Counted from the first letter of the stretch, positions 7,591 through 15,170 are shown. The stretch: 24,786 bases of DNA from Chthoniobacterales bacterium (GCA_013697015.1 JACCXL010000095.1:1-24786); one strand, 5' to 3'. A program made the numbers and translations. Notes: generated by a model not told the origin, from the letters alone.

Positions 7591-9318
7591 CTACTCGCCT
7601 CGCCCGAGGCGCCCCGCAAGCTGGATCAACGCGCCCTCAATCTCTTCGATTCTCTTTAGCATCGGTTCATACCGTTGCCGTTCTGCCGTGCAGAACGCGG
7701 CCAGCGGCTGAAACGTCTGTGCGACGTCCTGATAAAACAGTTGGATCGCGTGCTCCATTTGTCCCTCGATTGTTTGGACCAGCTCAGTCTGCTTCGCGGT
7801 CATCTGCTTCTCATAGACACCGAGAATTTTTCGTCGCTGACTGAAGGCCACGATTGTGCCGATGACCGCAGCAGAAGCGGCCAGCACGCCGGTGACGTCG
7901 GCGATCGCCGCACTGCTCATCGCCGCGATCAGGGCCACGATACCGCCAGCCGCGGCGACCCCCGCAGGCAAGCGGAGCCAGGTGGCGGTCTCGCGAAACA
8001 TGCGAGCCAGTTGTTCTTCCGTGCCTTTTTCCGCCACCCGTTCCACGAGCGTCAATTGGACCGACTGGAGGATATCGCGGCGCTGCCGTGCAAAATCGGG
8101 AACGGTTTTGCCGACCCGGCTCTGCACGTCCGAGCCAAATCGCATTTCGATTGCATCATGTAGCTGCGGCCAAAGACTGCGCAGATCAGATTCGAGCAAT
8201 TGCACCGCGTTTTCCACCTGGGGCTGAACCGTCTCACGGATCTTTAGTTCCACCTCCGTCTGAAACTCCCGTTGCCAGTCACCGCGACTCCAGACGAGTC
8301 GCCACGTTTTCCAAAAGGAGAGTTTCTCCTCCAGCAACTTAATCCCCTGTGTCGCCGCGCGCGCGCAAGCCTGTTCCACCCCGCGTAGAAAACCGGCAAT
8401 CTGTCGCTGTGTCTGTTCCTTCCTTGCCTGCAGCAATTGCTCGAGACGAGCCAGGTTATCCTCGTCGCGCACAATCACGGCGAAGCTTCCTCGGATTTCG
8501 GCGGCAAGTTCGCCGAGGATCACGTGTGCTGTGCGGGCGGCTGATTGCAGCTTCAACACTCGCGCGCCCGAATCGGTGACCGTTCGATTGATCTGATCCT
8601 CCAGCGGACCGAACTCGCTTTCTTTCCAAAGCATCTCGTTCGGTGGCATCGATGTGCGCGCGGCCAGAGCTTTTCGCGCCGAGACCGCGAAAATGGGGGG
8701 CGAAAAACCAAGCTTTTGCAGGGCGGTATCCTGCAGGTGGCGCCGGATTACGTCGATCTCCGTCGGGTTGCGCAGATCCGCTTGTTGCAACACGAAGACT
8801 ACATTTTTCAGCCATTTCTTCTGCACAAAATGCAGGAAATCCCAAGCCGATTGGGTCCAGGGATTCACGACAGAGAACACAAACAGTGCGAGATCGGCTC
8901 GCGGCACGAAGCCTTCCGTGATTTTCTGATGCTCCGGCACCATCGTGTTCGTGCCCGGGGTGTCGACGACGTTGAAGTTGCGCAAAAAGTCGATCGGCTG
9001 ATAGCGCTCCGTCAATTGCGGCGACACTTCGATCGATTTTTCTTCGGCCCCATACTTAAAAATGTAGACGCGATCGGTCGCGGGCAGCACATCCACTTTG
9101 GCAAAAACTTGGCCGAAAAGTGCGTTCAACAACGACGATTTTCCCGCCTTCACTTCTCCGACCACAACGAAGAGTAATGGCTCGCGGATATCCGTCATCA
9201 AACCATGAATCGTGTCGAGCGAGGACGGATCGCGCCGCATCTCCGAGGCGAGCCGCAGCAGCCCGGTGAGCGCATTTTCCAACTCTGTCCGGAGATGCAG
9301 GTAACTATCGGCAATCAT
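7591..9318 (-). CDS. Dynamin-like GTPase (bacterial dynamin family)
   Basis: The protein is 575 aa. GTPase motifs: G1 GEVKAGKS at 54-61, a switch-I threonine near T81 (LPATDRV), G3 DTPG at 119-122 and a G4-like QQAD at 178-181 in place of TKAD/NKxD. A long helical stalk follows (about 255-445, charged heptad-like stretches), then a hydrophobic hairpin at 451-492 flanked by basic residues, and a final helical segment. This is the layout of bacterial dynamin-like proteins, which bind the inner membrane through a hydrophobic paddle and remodel or fuse it upon GTP hydrolysis. Many bacterial dynamins come as adjacent pairs; here there is one. The start is 8 bp after the stop of the deacetylase gene, so both are probably on one transcript. 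Confidence 0.87.
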   Translation of the reverse strand: MIADSYLHLRTELENALTGLLRLASEMRRDPSSLDTIHGLMTDIREPLLFVVVGEVKAGKSSLLNALFGQVFAKVDVLPATDRVYIFKYGAEEKSIEVSPQLTERYQPIDFLRNFNVVDTPGTNTMVPEHQKITEGFVPRADLALFVFSVVNPWTQSAWDFLHFVQKKWLKNVVFVLQQADLRNPTEIDVIRRHLQDTALQKLGFSPPIFAVSARKALAARTSMPPNEMLWKESEFGPLEDQINRTVTDSGARVLKLQSAARTAHVILGELAAEIRGSFAVIVRDEDNLARLEQLLQARKEQTQRQIAGFLRGVEQACARAATQGIKLLEEKLSFWKTWRLVWSRGDWQREFQTEVELKIRETVQPQVENAVQLLESDLRSLWPQLHDAIEMRFGSDVQSRVGKTVPDFARQRRDILQSVQLTLVERVAEKGTEEQLARMFRETATWLRLPAGVAAAGGIVALIAAMSSAAIADVTGVLAASAAVIGTIVAFSQRRKILGVYEKQMTAKQTELVQTIEGQMEHAIQLFYQDVAQTFQPLAAFCTAERQRYEPMLKRIEEIEGALIQLAGRLGRGE

Positions 9319-9326
9319 GCCGGCGA

Positions 9327-10190
9327 CTAACCGTCTGGCGATTGGGCGGGCGCGGCGCCCATCGGTTGTGAATCAGCGGGTCGGGCTGGGTCCGGCGAAA
9401 CTCCGAGGGATGGCACGTGGGCCGCCGGCGGCGAGGCGCTCGCCTTCGTTGGCATTGGTTTGGCCATGGCAATCAATTCGGAAACAGTTACGAATTTAAA
9501 CCCTTTCGCTTGCAGTTGATCAAAAGTCGCTGGCATCGCCTCGATCGTGGGAGGGTGAATATCGTGCGCCAGGATAATCGAACCAGGCTTTGCCTCTCGC
9601 AAAATCCGGCTGCAAACGACTTTGGGCCCAGGCCGTTTCCAATCGAGCGGGTCAACGTCCCAGATAATGATTTTGTAACCGAATTCCTCGTGAATCCACC
9701 GCTTCTGGCGCGGTGTGACTGAACCGTAGGGCGGCCGCATCAGCATCGGATGAACGCCAATGGCAGCGACGATCGCATCGTCGGTTTTGCGCAGTTGCGC
9801 GCGCACCCCATCGTCGGAAATCTTACCGAGGTTTGGGTGCGACCACGAGTGATTTCCAATCTCGTGTCCGTCCCGCACAGCGCGCTTCAAGATCTCTGGA
9901 TACTCGGCCGCATTCTGGCCGACGACGAAGAAGGTCGCCTTCATGTGATGCGCGGCCAGCAGATCGAGCAGCTTCGGTGTTAACGACGTGTGCGGGCCGT
10001 CATCGAAAGTCATCGCAACGTAAGGGCCGTCGACGTGCACGGAACTAAACGTGATTTGGGGAATGCTGGCGGGGTTAGGTTCAGAAGACTGGACCGACCT
10101 CGGCGGTGGCGCGTTCTCCTCTGCCGCCGCCAGCCCCACGGTCAGGAACCCAACGCCAAAGAGGAGGGCGGAGCGGAAAAACAAGGACAT
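9327..10190 (-). CDS. Exported polysaccharide deacetylase (NodB domain, CE4)
   Basis: ATG 10190 gives 287 aa with a signal peptide (MSLFFRSALLFGVGFLTVG, cut near residue 22); the frame is open to 10385 but that extension is not exported-like. All five CE4 motifs are visible: TFDDGP (61-66, catalytic Asp63 and metal Asp64), HSWSH (metal His114 and His118), RPPYG (152-156), DVDPLDW and ILAHD. These enzymes remove N-acetyl groups from peptidoglycan, chitin-like or exopolysaccharide chains in the periplasm or at the surface. The C-terminal 45 residues are Pro/Ala/Ser-rich and low in structure. Being followed by a dynamin-like GTPase is unusual. An inverted repeat CCGAA-AC-TTCGG at 10215-10226 lies in the leader. 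Confidence 0.88.
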   Translation of the reverse strand: MSLFFRSALLFGVGFLTVGLAAAEENAPPPRSVQSSEPNPASIPQITFSSVHVDGPYVAMTFDDGPHTSLTPKLLDLLAAHHMKATFFVVGQNAAEYPEILKRAVRDGHEIGNHSWSHPNLGKISDDGVRAQLRKTDDAIVAAIGVHPMLMRPPYGSVTPRQKRWIHEEFGYKIIIWDVDPLDWKRPGPKVVCSRILREAKPGSIILAHDIHPPTIEAMPATFDQLQAKGFKFVTVSELIAMAKPMPTKASASPPAAHVPSLGVSPDPARPADSQPMGAAPAQSPDG

Positions 10191-10385
10191 TCTTTGCGAG
10201 CTGGAGGGCGGGCGCCGAAACTTCGGTGTATCTAGCAGAGGCGCATCGCAACGCAAGACGGTGAATCTGCGGTATTTCGACGCGAGGCGGCCCCTGAAGT
10301 CACCGCCCGACCACATCGGGTGGCAACCATCTTGCTCCATCACTGGTGGGCGCGGTCCCTCCGGGTTGACCTTCCGCTTTTCCAC

Positions 10386-12278
10386 ATGAAAATCCTGCTA
10401 GTCGAAGATCACGAGGAGAGTCGTCGCAATTTGCGGCGGCTGATCGCACGTCGTGGTCATGAGGTGACTGCGGTGGGGAGCGCGGAGGAAGCCGCCACCG
10501 CCTTACAGGCCGAGAAGTTTCCCTTCCTGATTCTGGACTGGATGCTCCCTGGCAGGAGCGGCGTAGAGCTTTGCCGTGAATTGCGCGCGGCCGAGAACAG
10601 CGATGAGATGTTCATCCTGCTGGTCACAGCTCGCGCGGACACGGCGGATCTGCAGCGTGCGCTGGAAGCGGGCGCAAATGATTATCTGTCGAAGCCTTTG
10701 GATATCGAGTTGCTGAACGTCCGACTTTCCGTCGCCGAGCGGCAGATTCGGGAACTAGCGGAACGAAACCACGCGCGCGCGGCGTTGCAGGAATCCGCGC
10801 GCACGATGACGAACATCCTCGAGAATACAACGGATGGATTCTTCGCCGTCGATTACGCGTGGAAGTTCACCTATTTGAATCCCGAAGCGGAAATTTTGCT
10901 GGGCCGCGAGCGCAACGAACTCCTCGGCGACGAGTTGTGGGAGACGTTCCCGGCGCTGCTCGGCTCTCCCTTTGAAACGAATTACCGTCGCGTGATGAAA
11001 GAAGAAATCGCGCTGGAGTTCGAAGCGAGCGATTCGAACGGAAAGAACTGGTTCGAGGTACACGCCTACCCGAGCGGAGGCGGCATTTCCGTATTCTTCC
11101 GTGACATAACGGAGCGGAAGCGCACCGAGGAAGAGCGCCTCACGACCAGCAAACTCGAATCGCTCGGAACGCTCGCGGGCGGCATCGCTCATGATTTGAA
11201 TAATATTTTGACCGTCATTTCGGGAAATATCGGTCTGGCCCAATTGGAGGCGCCTGCGGACTCCGGCAGTCTCCTTTCCTTTTTATCGAAGGCGGGACAG
11301 GCCGCGCAGCACGCGGCGCATCTCTCCAGTCAGCTCCTCACGTTTTCGAAGGGCGGCGCGCCGCTCAAAAAAGTTGTTTCCATGGCCGAATTGCTCGAGC
11401 AGGCGACCGAGTTTTCGCTTTACGGTTCAAATCTGCGTTCCGATATCGACATTCCCTCCGACCTTTGGAAAGCGGAGGTGGACGGCGGCCAGATCGAACA
11501 GGTTTTGAGCGCACTGCTCCTGAACGCCCGCGAAGCGATGCCGCATGGCGGGACAGTTTCAATCAAGGCGGCCAACGTGGAACTGGAGGAGCGGGCCGGC
11601 GCACTTCTTCCGGCGGGACGGTTTATCAAGGTGACCGTGACCGATGCGGGCTACGGCGTGCCCGAAGAGCTCACGACGAAAATCTTCGATCCATATTTTA
11701 CAACCAAACCGACCGGGAGCGGACTGGGATTGGCCATCAGCTATTCCATCGTCAAAAAGCATGGCGGCCTGTTGCAGTTGGAATCAACGGGACCGGAAGG
11801 TTCGGTCTTCGCTTTTTATGTTCCGGCCAGCGATGAGAAATTGGTCGCGCCTGATCATCGGATCGCCGATCGGACTTTCCACTTCAATCATCAGCGTGTT
11901 TTGGTGATGGATGACGAAGCGGCTATTCGTGAACTCACCTCACAATTGCTCAGCACGCTCGGCTACGAAGTGACTGCAGTTCCTGATGGGAGCGAGGCAG
12001 TGCGCCTCTACGAACGGGCGCTGCGACGAGGGGAAAATTTTCAGGCCGTTATTCTCGACGCGACGGTGCGTGGCGGCATGGGCGGGCTTGCCACGATCGA
12101 GCGTCTGCGCGGCATGGACCCGCAGGTGAATGCGATTATTTGCAGCGGCTACTCCGATGAAGCCGCACTTTCGGAGTTTCTCGACTACGGGTTTCGCGGA
12201 GCTTTGCCAAAGCCTTTCACGCGTCGCGAACTGGCCGATGCGCTGCAGCGGGCGTTCGAAGCCGGCAAAGTGAACTAA
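10386..12278 (+). CDS. Hybrid sensor histidine kinase, REC-PAS-HisKA-HATPase-REC
   Basis: The protein is 630 aa from ATG 10386 (MKILLVEDHE). Receiver 1 spans 1-115 with acidic pocket E7/D8, phosphoacceptor D51 and K103. A PAS domain follows (about 140-245, ending in the FFRDITERKR motif), then HisKA with LAGGIAHDLNNILTVI (H269), and an ATPase domain with N380 (N-box), DAGYGVPEE (G1) and GSGLGLAIS (G2). Receiver 2 spans about 503-625 with D509/D510, D558 (ILDATVRGGMGG) and K609. No membrane segment is seen, so it is cytosolic and probably takes input by phosphotransfer on receiver 1 or a ligand in PAS. The H-box and second receiver resemble PAS/His-Asp hybrid kinases common in Verrucomicrobia and Deltaproteobacteria. 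No dedicated output regulator is adjacent. Confidence 0.92.
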   Translation: MKILLVEDHEESRRNLRRLIARRGHEVTAVGSAEEAATALQAEKFPFLILDWMLPGRSGVELCRELRAAENSDEMFILLVTARADTADLQRALEAGANDYLSKPLDIELLNVRLSVAERQIRELAERNHARAALQESARTMTNILENTTDGFFAVDYAWKFTYLNPEAEILLGRERNELLGDELWETFPALLGSPFETNYRRVMKEEIALEFEASDSNGKNWFEVHAYPSGGGISVFFRDITERKRTEEERLTTSKLESLGTLAGGIAHDLNNILTVISGNIGLAQLEAPADSGSLLSFLSKAGQAAQHAAHLSSQLLTFSKGGAPLKKVVSMAELLEQATEFSLYGSNLRSDIDIPSDLWKAEVDGGQIEQVLSALLLNAREAMPHGGTVSIKAANVELEERAGALLPAGRFIKVTVTDAGYGVPEELTTKIFDPYFTTKPTGSGLGLAISYSIVKKHGGLLQLESTGPEGSVFAFYVPASDEKLVAPDHRIADRTFHFNHQRVLVMDDEAAIRELTSQLLSTLGYEVTAVPDGSEAVRLYERALRRGENFQAVILDATVRGGMGGLATIERLRGMDPQVNAIICSGYSDEAALSEFLDYGFRGALPKPFTRRELADALQRAFEAGKVN

Positions 12279-12288
12279 CGGTGCGGTC

Positions 12289-12304
12289 GCGCCGCGCGGG
12301 GCGC
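12289..12304. terminator. GC hairpin between convergent genes
   Basis: GCGCC and GGCGC arms (5 bp) with a 6-base loop, filling most of the 26 bp between the kinase stop and the thioredoxin stop. No T-tract on either strand. Confidence 0.3.
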
Positions 12305-12757
12305 TCAGCCTTTGCGGATCTTCTCGAGCTCTGCGATGAAAGCTTCGGGGCCGCCTGGCATGTAGCCAAGTTCACCGACTTTCTGGCCGTCGCCGTTCAG
12401 CACAACGATCGTCGGGAAACCTTCAACCTGATAGTGCTGCGCGAGCTCCTCGTTCTGCTGCTGCATACCGGCGTTCAGTTTCTTCTGCCGGGGAAAATCA
12501 ACTTCCAGCAAAACCAGATTCTTTGTCGCGTAATCCTTGAACTCCGGCTTCGAGAAGACTTCCCGATTCAGCTTGATGCACCAGCCGCACCAATCGGAAC
12601 CGGTGAAGTCAACCAGCAGAAGCTTGCTGCCTGTTTTTGCTTCTTGTTGGGCCCGCTTGAAGTCCGTCAGCCACGTCACGTCCGCGCGAGCGCTGGAGGC
12701 AAAGATTGCGAGAAGCGCGGCGGCGATGGTTGCAAACCGAAGTCCGAAGATTTTCAC
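12305..12757 (-). CDS. Exported thioredoxin-fold protein with WCGWC active site
   Basis: The protein is 150 aa from GTG 12757, which has GGAAG 8 bases upstream and leaves a clean signal peptide (VKIFGLRFATIAAALLAIF, cut after ARA). ATG 12775 is the alternative and adds MPEAHP. The mature protein is thioredoxin-like: LLLVDFTGSDWCGWC with the redox pair C57/C60, a helix KLNREVFSKPEF, and the cis-proline loop EGFPT. The WCGWC form and the Asp-Trp before it match the DsbD-gamma/thioredoxin_7-like periplasmic group, which reduces or isomerises disulfides in exported proteins. It could serve Cys-bearing exported proteins such as the one at 6727, but nothing in the sequence links them. Confidence 0.83.
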   Translation of the reverse strand: MKIFGLRFATIAAALLAIFASSARADVTWLTDFKRAQQEAKTGSKLLLVDFTGSDWCGWCIKLNREVFSKPEFKDYATKNLVLLEVDFPRQKKLNAGMQQQNEELAQHYQVEGFPTIVVLNGDGQKVGELGYMPGGPEAFIAELEKIRKG

Positions 12758-12838
12758 AGGGTGAGCTTCCGGCATGGTTTACGCCTACGCAAGCTCTCGC
12801 GTCTCGACCGGCGCGGGGGCAGAGCGTCTGTACAGAGC

Positions 12839-12864
12839 TAGCCCGGCGAGGAGGCGCCGGGCTA
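12839..12864. terminator. Perfect 10-bp GC-rich hairpin downstream of the SWIB gene
   Basis: TAGCCCGGCG pairs exactly with CGCCGGGCTA around an AGGAGG loop. It lies 21 bp past the SWIB stop and 81 bp before the thioredoxin start, so it could end the SWIB transcript. No T-run follows on either strand, so it is not a textbook intrinsic terminator; a repeat-type palindrome is possible. Confidence 0.5.
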
Positions 12865-12885
12865 AACCGAATAGGTAAGATTGCG

Positions 12886-13173
12886 TTACTTTATGTGACC
12901 GGACACGAGCTTCGTCATCTCGAACATGCTAACCTGGCTTTTGCCGTTAAAGACTGGCTTAAGCGAGTCGTCGGCATTGATCATGGTGCGCTTCTTTTTG
13001 TCCTGGCACCCGTTTTTCTTGATGTAATCCCAGAGCTTCTTCGTCAGCTCGGAGCGCGGGAGTGGTTTAGAACCAACGATCGCGGAAAGTTTCTCGTCGG
13101 GCTGCACCGGTCGCATAAAGGCGGCATTCGGTTTGCGTTTGGAAGGACTCTTTTTGGCTTTGGTTTTCGGCAT
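12886..13173 (-). CDS. Small SWIB/MDM2-domain protein
   Basis: The protein is 95 aa with a very basic N-terminal tail (MPKTKAKKSPSKRKP) and one SWIB domain over residues 21-95. The core LPRSELTKKLWDYIKKN and the following D-K-K-K-R-T-M-I-N-A-D-D-S-L-K-P-V-F are hallmarks of the family, as in stand-alone chlamydial SWIB proteins and eukaryotic SWI/SNF BAF60 and MDM2 subunits. The bacterial role is not settled; the charged tail suggests nucleic-acid binding. The ATG has no Shine-Dalgarno. The upstream 62 bp are AT-rich, with the palindrome GATTAATC (13181-13188) just before the start, and could hold a promoter of its own. It sits between REC-PP2C and thioredoxin genes on the same strand. Confidence 0.88.
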   Translation of the reverse strand: MPKTKAKKSPSKRKPNAAFMRPVQPDEKLSAIVGSKPLPRSELTKKLWDYIKKNGCQDKKKRTMINADDSLKPVFNGKSQVSMFEMTKLVSGHIK

Positions 13174-13235
13174 AGACGCTGATTAATCGTTCGCTCGTGC
13201 GAGAGCAATAATAATTTTCACACTGCAACTTTGAC

Positions 13236-14411
13236 CTAACTGGCACGCCGGACCGCCAGCGCCGCCATGTCGTCAGCGCGGGGTTGGCCCGAATCGCCAA
13301 TCGCGGCGGATTTCACAACGCGCATGAGCAGCGCTTGCGCCGATTTTTCCGGCGGCGCCAACATGTCAGCGAGTTTCGCCGGAGTCATGCGCTGGTTGGT
13401 CCCTGGAAGGGCGCCGAGCAGGCCGTCCGTATACAATAAGAACGCGTCTCCCCGCTCGAGATTCACGGAAAGTTCCGCGAACTGCGGCTGCTCCACCAAA
13501 CCGAGCGGCGGGGCCAGAGAGACTACCGACTCGGATGTGCCATCGCGCCTCGCGACCAGTAGCGGAGGATGTCCGGCACCTACGACGCACGCACGTCCGG
13601 TTCCCGGCTCCACGGCCACGCACATCGCAGTCATAAAAGAGCGCGCGCCGAAGATGCTGCGGAAATCATCGTTGACCGCTTTCATGATTTCGGCTGGATC
13701 ACTATTTTCGGCGCTGCCGTGGTGAAAAAGCAGCTTCGCCAAAGTCGTGATCAAGGCGGCCGCGGCGCCATGACCGGTGGCGTCGGCGATCCAAAAAAGA
13801 GTGCGGCCATCAGCCATGCGCAGCCAACCATAGATATCGCCTCCGACCTGGATGACGGGCTGATAAACGGCGGCGATGTCCCACCCTGGTAAGACGGGCG
13901 GCTTCTGCGGAATCAATGATTGTTGGGTGAGGCGAGCGGCGGCGAGATCGCGCTCGAGATTATGCCGCCATGCTTCCAACTCATCGTTTTGCTGCTGAAG
14001 CTGACCGCGCATCAAGCGTAGCCGCAGTTGCGTTTCGATCCGGGCGCGCAGCACGGCCGGATTGATCGGCTTTGTCACAAAATCATCTGCTCCGGCCTCC
14101 AGGCAGAGCACCTCGCTTTCTGCACCGCCATGGCCGGTCAGCATGATCGCTGGCAACTGGGCGATCGCAGGATTCGAATCCGCGCGTAAGCGCTCCAGGA
14201 CTTCAGCGCCGTTCAGGCGCGGCATGTCAAAATCGAGCAGCAGCAACGACGGGGGATCCGCGTGGAGCAATTCGAGCGTTTGAATTCCGTCGCTCGATTC
14301 CCGACAAGTATATCCCGCCATCGAGAGCGTCCGGATGAGCAAGCGGCGACTCGTCGGATCGTCGTCCGCCACGAGAATCTGGTCGGTTTTAGAGATGGCC
14401 ATCGCGGTCAT
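13236..14411 (-). CDS. Response regulator with PP2C (RsbU/SpoIIE) phosphatase output
   Basis: The protein is 391 aa from ATG 14411; ATG 14402 (MAISKTDQILVADDD) is equally good, and neither has a Shine-Dalgarno. The receiver has an acidic pocket (ADDD), phosphoacceptor D60 in LLLLDFDMPRLNGAEVL and K114 in FVTKP. A coiled linker (about 133-168) leads to the RsbU-type phosphatase with LTQQSLIP, GGDIYG (190-195), the metal-binding segment IADATGHGAAAAL (from 208), GAGHPPLL, LLYTDGLLGA and a terminal RADDMAAL. Such proteins dephosphorylate STAS-domain anti-sigma antagonists when the receiver is phosphorylated. The STAS gene at 23942 is a possible partner by type only. The open frame extends upstream to 14636, but that part is a hairpin-rich stretch without protein-like character. 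Confidence 0.9.
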   Translation of the reverse strand: MTAMAISKTDQILVADDDPTSRRLLIRTLSMAGYTCRESSDGIQTLELLHADPPSLLLLDFDMPRLNGAEVLERLRADSNPAIAQLPAIMLTGHGGAESEVLCLEAGADDFVTKPINPAVLRARIETQLRLRLMRGQLQQQNDELEAWRHNLERDLAAARLTQQSLIPQKPPVLPGWDIAAVYQPVIQVGGDIYGWLRMADGRTLFWIADATGHGAAAALITTLAKLLFHHGSAENSDPAEIMKAVNDDFRSIFGARSFMTAMCVAVEPGTGRACVVGAGHPPLLVARRDGTSESVVSLAPPLGLVEQPQFAELSVNLERGDAFLLYTDGLLGALPGTNQRMTPAKLADMLAPPEKSAQALLMRVVKSAAIGDSGQPRADDMAALAVRRAS

Positions 14412-14499
14412 TTGTGAATCGGAAATGACAACGCGCCAAATCCTATTTTTTCGCCGGGTGTGCAATGCATCGCATCGGGATGGGAACTTGGATCGGAGT

Positions 14500-14604
14500 G
14501 CACGCGGCTCGCGTGCCGGTTCGGCGGCTCGCCGAAACGCGTCCAGCAGGGCAGAGGATGGTGGCGAAGACGAGGTCGCCTTCGCCAGCACGCGGACCGC
14601 GTGC
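14500..14604. ncRNA. Cluster of four perfect GC hairpins, candidate structured RNA or REP-like element
   Basis: Hairpins at 14500-14516 (GCACGCG-gct-CGCGTGC), 14520-14536 (TTCGGCG-gct-CGCCGAA), 14562-14587 (TGGCGAAG and CTTCGCCA around 10 bases) and 14588-14604 (GCACGCG-gac-CGCGTGC). The first and last have identical arms, so an alternative closing pairing of 14500-14506 with 14598-14604 is possible. The last two abut with no gap. The strand of any transcript is not determined; on the minus strand it would be leader of the phosphatase gene. The structure is seen in the sequence; function is unknown. Confidence 0.5.
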
Positions 14605-14684
14605 GCTGCCCAGCATTTGCAATCGGGCGTTCCCAATCCTGCGAAAACCGGGCCGGCTAAGGTCCGCTGACTCTCTTGTCGGTC

Positions 14685-14706
14685 ACAATCGCCAAATAGC
14701 GATTGT
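14685..14706. promoter_or_regulatory. Operator-like inverted repeat overlapping the lipoprotein -35
   Basis: ACAATCGC-CAAATA-GCGATTGT: perfect 8-bp arms, 6-bp centre, 22 bp overall, unusually AT-rich for the region. The right arm contains the first bases of the -35 at 14703, so a bound dimer would block polymerase. The binding protein is unknown. Confidence 0.45.
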
Positions 14707-14731
14707 CAGTCTCGGGACTTTGAATTAGAAC
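14703..14731 (+). promoter_or_regulatory. Sigma70-type promoter of the lipoprotein gene
   Basis: TTGTCA (14703-14708), a 17-bp spacer and TAGAAC (14726-14731). Predicted transcription start is near 14738, giving a leader of about 22 bases without a Shine-Dalgarno. Confidence 0.5.
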
Positions 14732-14759
14732 GTTCGCACACCCGTCGAATTCCCTCTTT

Positions 14760-15170
14760 ATGAAATTCTCGATCTCGCTCGCCCTGCTCGGCGCCTTCCT
14801 TTTCTCTTCGTGCACCGATTTCGATGAGCCGCCCGCCCGCACGCGGCGTGTTGCGCGCTATCCGCAACAGGCTCCACCCCCCCCCCAGCCGCAATACCCG
14901 CCCGATCAGCAACCATTTAGTGAAGGCGCTGTGGTTCCGCCGGGGCCTATCACTGCGCCAGAAACCGGCGCGCGCGAAGAGAGTTCCGCGCCGATCGCGG
15001 CTCCCGAGAAGATCGTCAAAGGCGATTACCCCTACGGCGTGCCCGTGCCTGGGAAACCGGGTTTTGTGAAGTCCCCATTCTCGCCGGACAAACTGACGGA
15101 TGTGCGCGGAATTCCACCGGGCACTCCCGTCAAAGATCCGTACACGGATAAGGTTTTCCTCGTCCCGTAG
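14760..15170 (+). CDS. Proline-rich lipoprotein of unknown function
   Basis: The protein is 136 aa with a lipoprotein signal MKFSISLALLGAFLFSSC (lipid-bearing Cys18, lipobox FSSC). The mature part has a Pro/Gln-rich stretch (QQAPPPPQPQYPPDQQP) and a C-terminal block, GKPGFVKSPFSPDK, VRGIPPGTPVKDPYTDKVF and LVP. That ending recurs, as far as I recall, in short lipoproteins of Verrucomicrobia. It is probably anchored in the outer or inner membrane, facing the periplasm; no catalytic residue pattern is visible. A run of ten C (14877-14886) sits in the Pro stretch. A promoter with an overlapping dyad lies upstream and a hairpin follows the stop. Confidence 0.75.
   Translation: MKFSISLALLGAFLFSSCTDFDEPPARTRRVARYPQQAPPPPQPQYPPDQQPFSEGAVVPPGPITAPETGAREESSAPIAAPEKIVKGDYPYGVPVPGKPGFVKSPFSPDKLTDVRGIPPGTPVKDPYTDKVFLVP
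14877..14886 (+). repeat. C10 homopolymer inside the lipoprotein gene
   Basis: Ten consecutive C within codons for the Pro run near residue 40-43. Gain or loss of one base would shift the frame and remove the conserved C-terminus. Confidence 0.7.

Larger units (their letters stand above)
14412..14759. other. 348-bp intergenic region: hairpin cluster, dyad and promoter
   Basis: Between the divergent REC-PP2C and lipoprotein genes I see no convincing protein. Frames open here (minus to 14636, plus from 14335-14465) lack recognisable motifs. The stretch holds four perfect hairpins at 14500-14604, a separate dyad at 14685-14706 and a sigma70-like promoter at 14703-14731. A TAGGAT at 14445-14440 could be the minus-strand -10 for the phosphatase, but no -35 fits. 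Confidence 0.6.

Noticed and set aside
8545..9177. 210-codon frame on the plus strand inside the dynamin gene
   Set aside because: Antisense shadow of a strong GTPase coding frame; no motif of its own.
10366..10371. TTGACC as the -35 of the hybrid kinase promoter
   Set aside because: The matching -10 would fall inside the coding sequence beyond the ATG and no AT-rich hexamer is there.
13231..13244. TTTGACCTAACTGG as a further copy of the 13-mer
   Set aside because: It needs an inserted base and differs at the end; treated as chance similarity.
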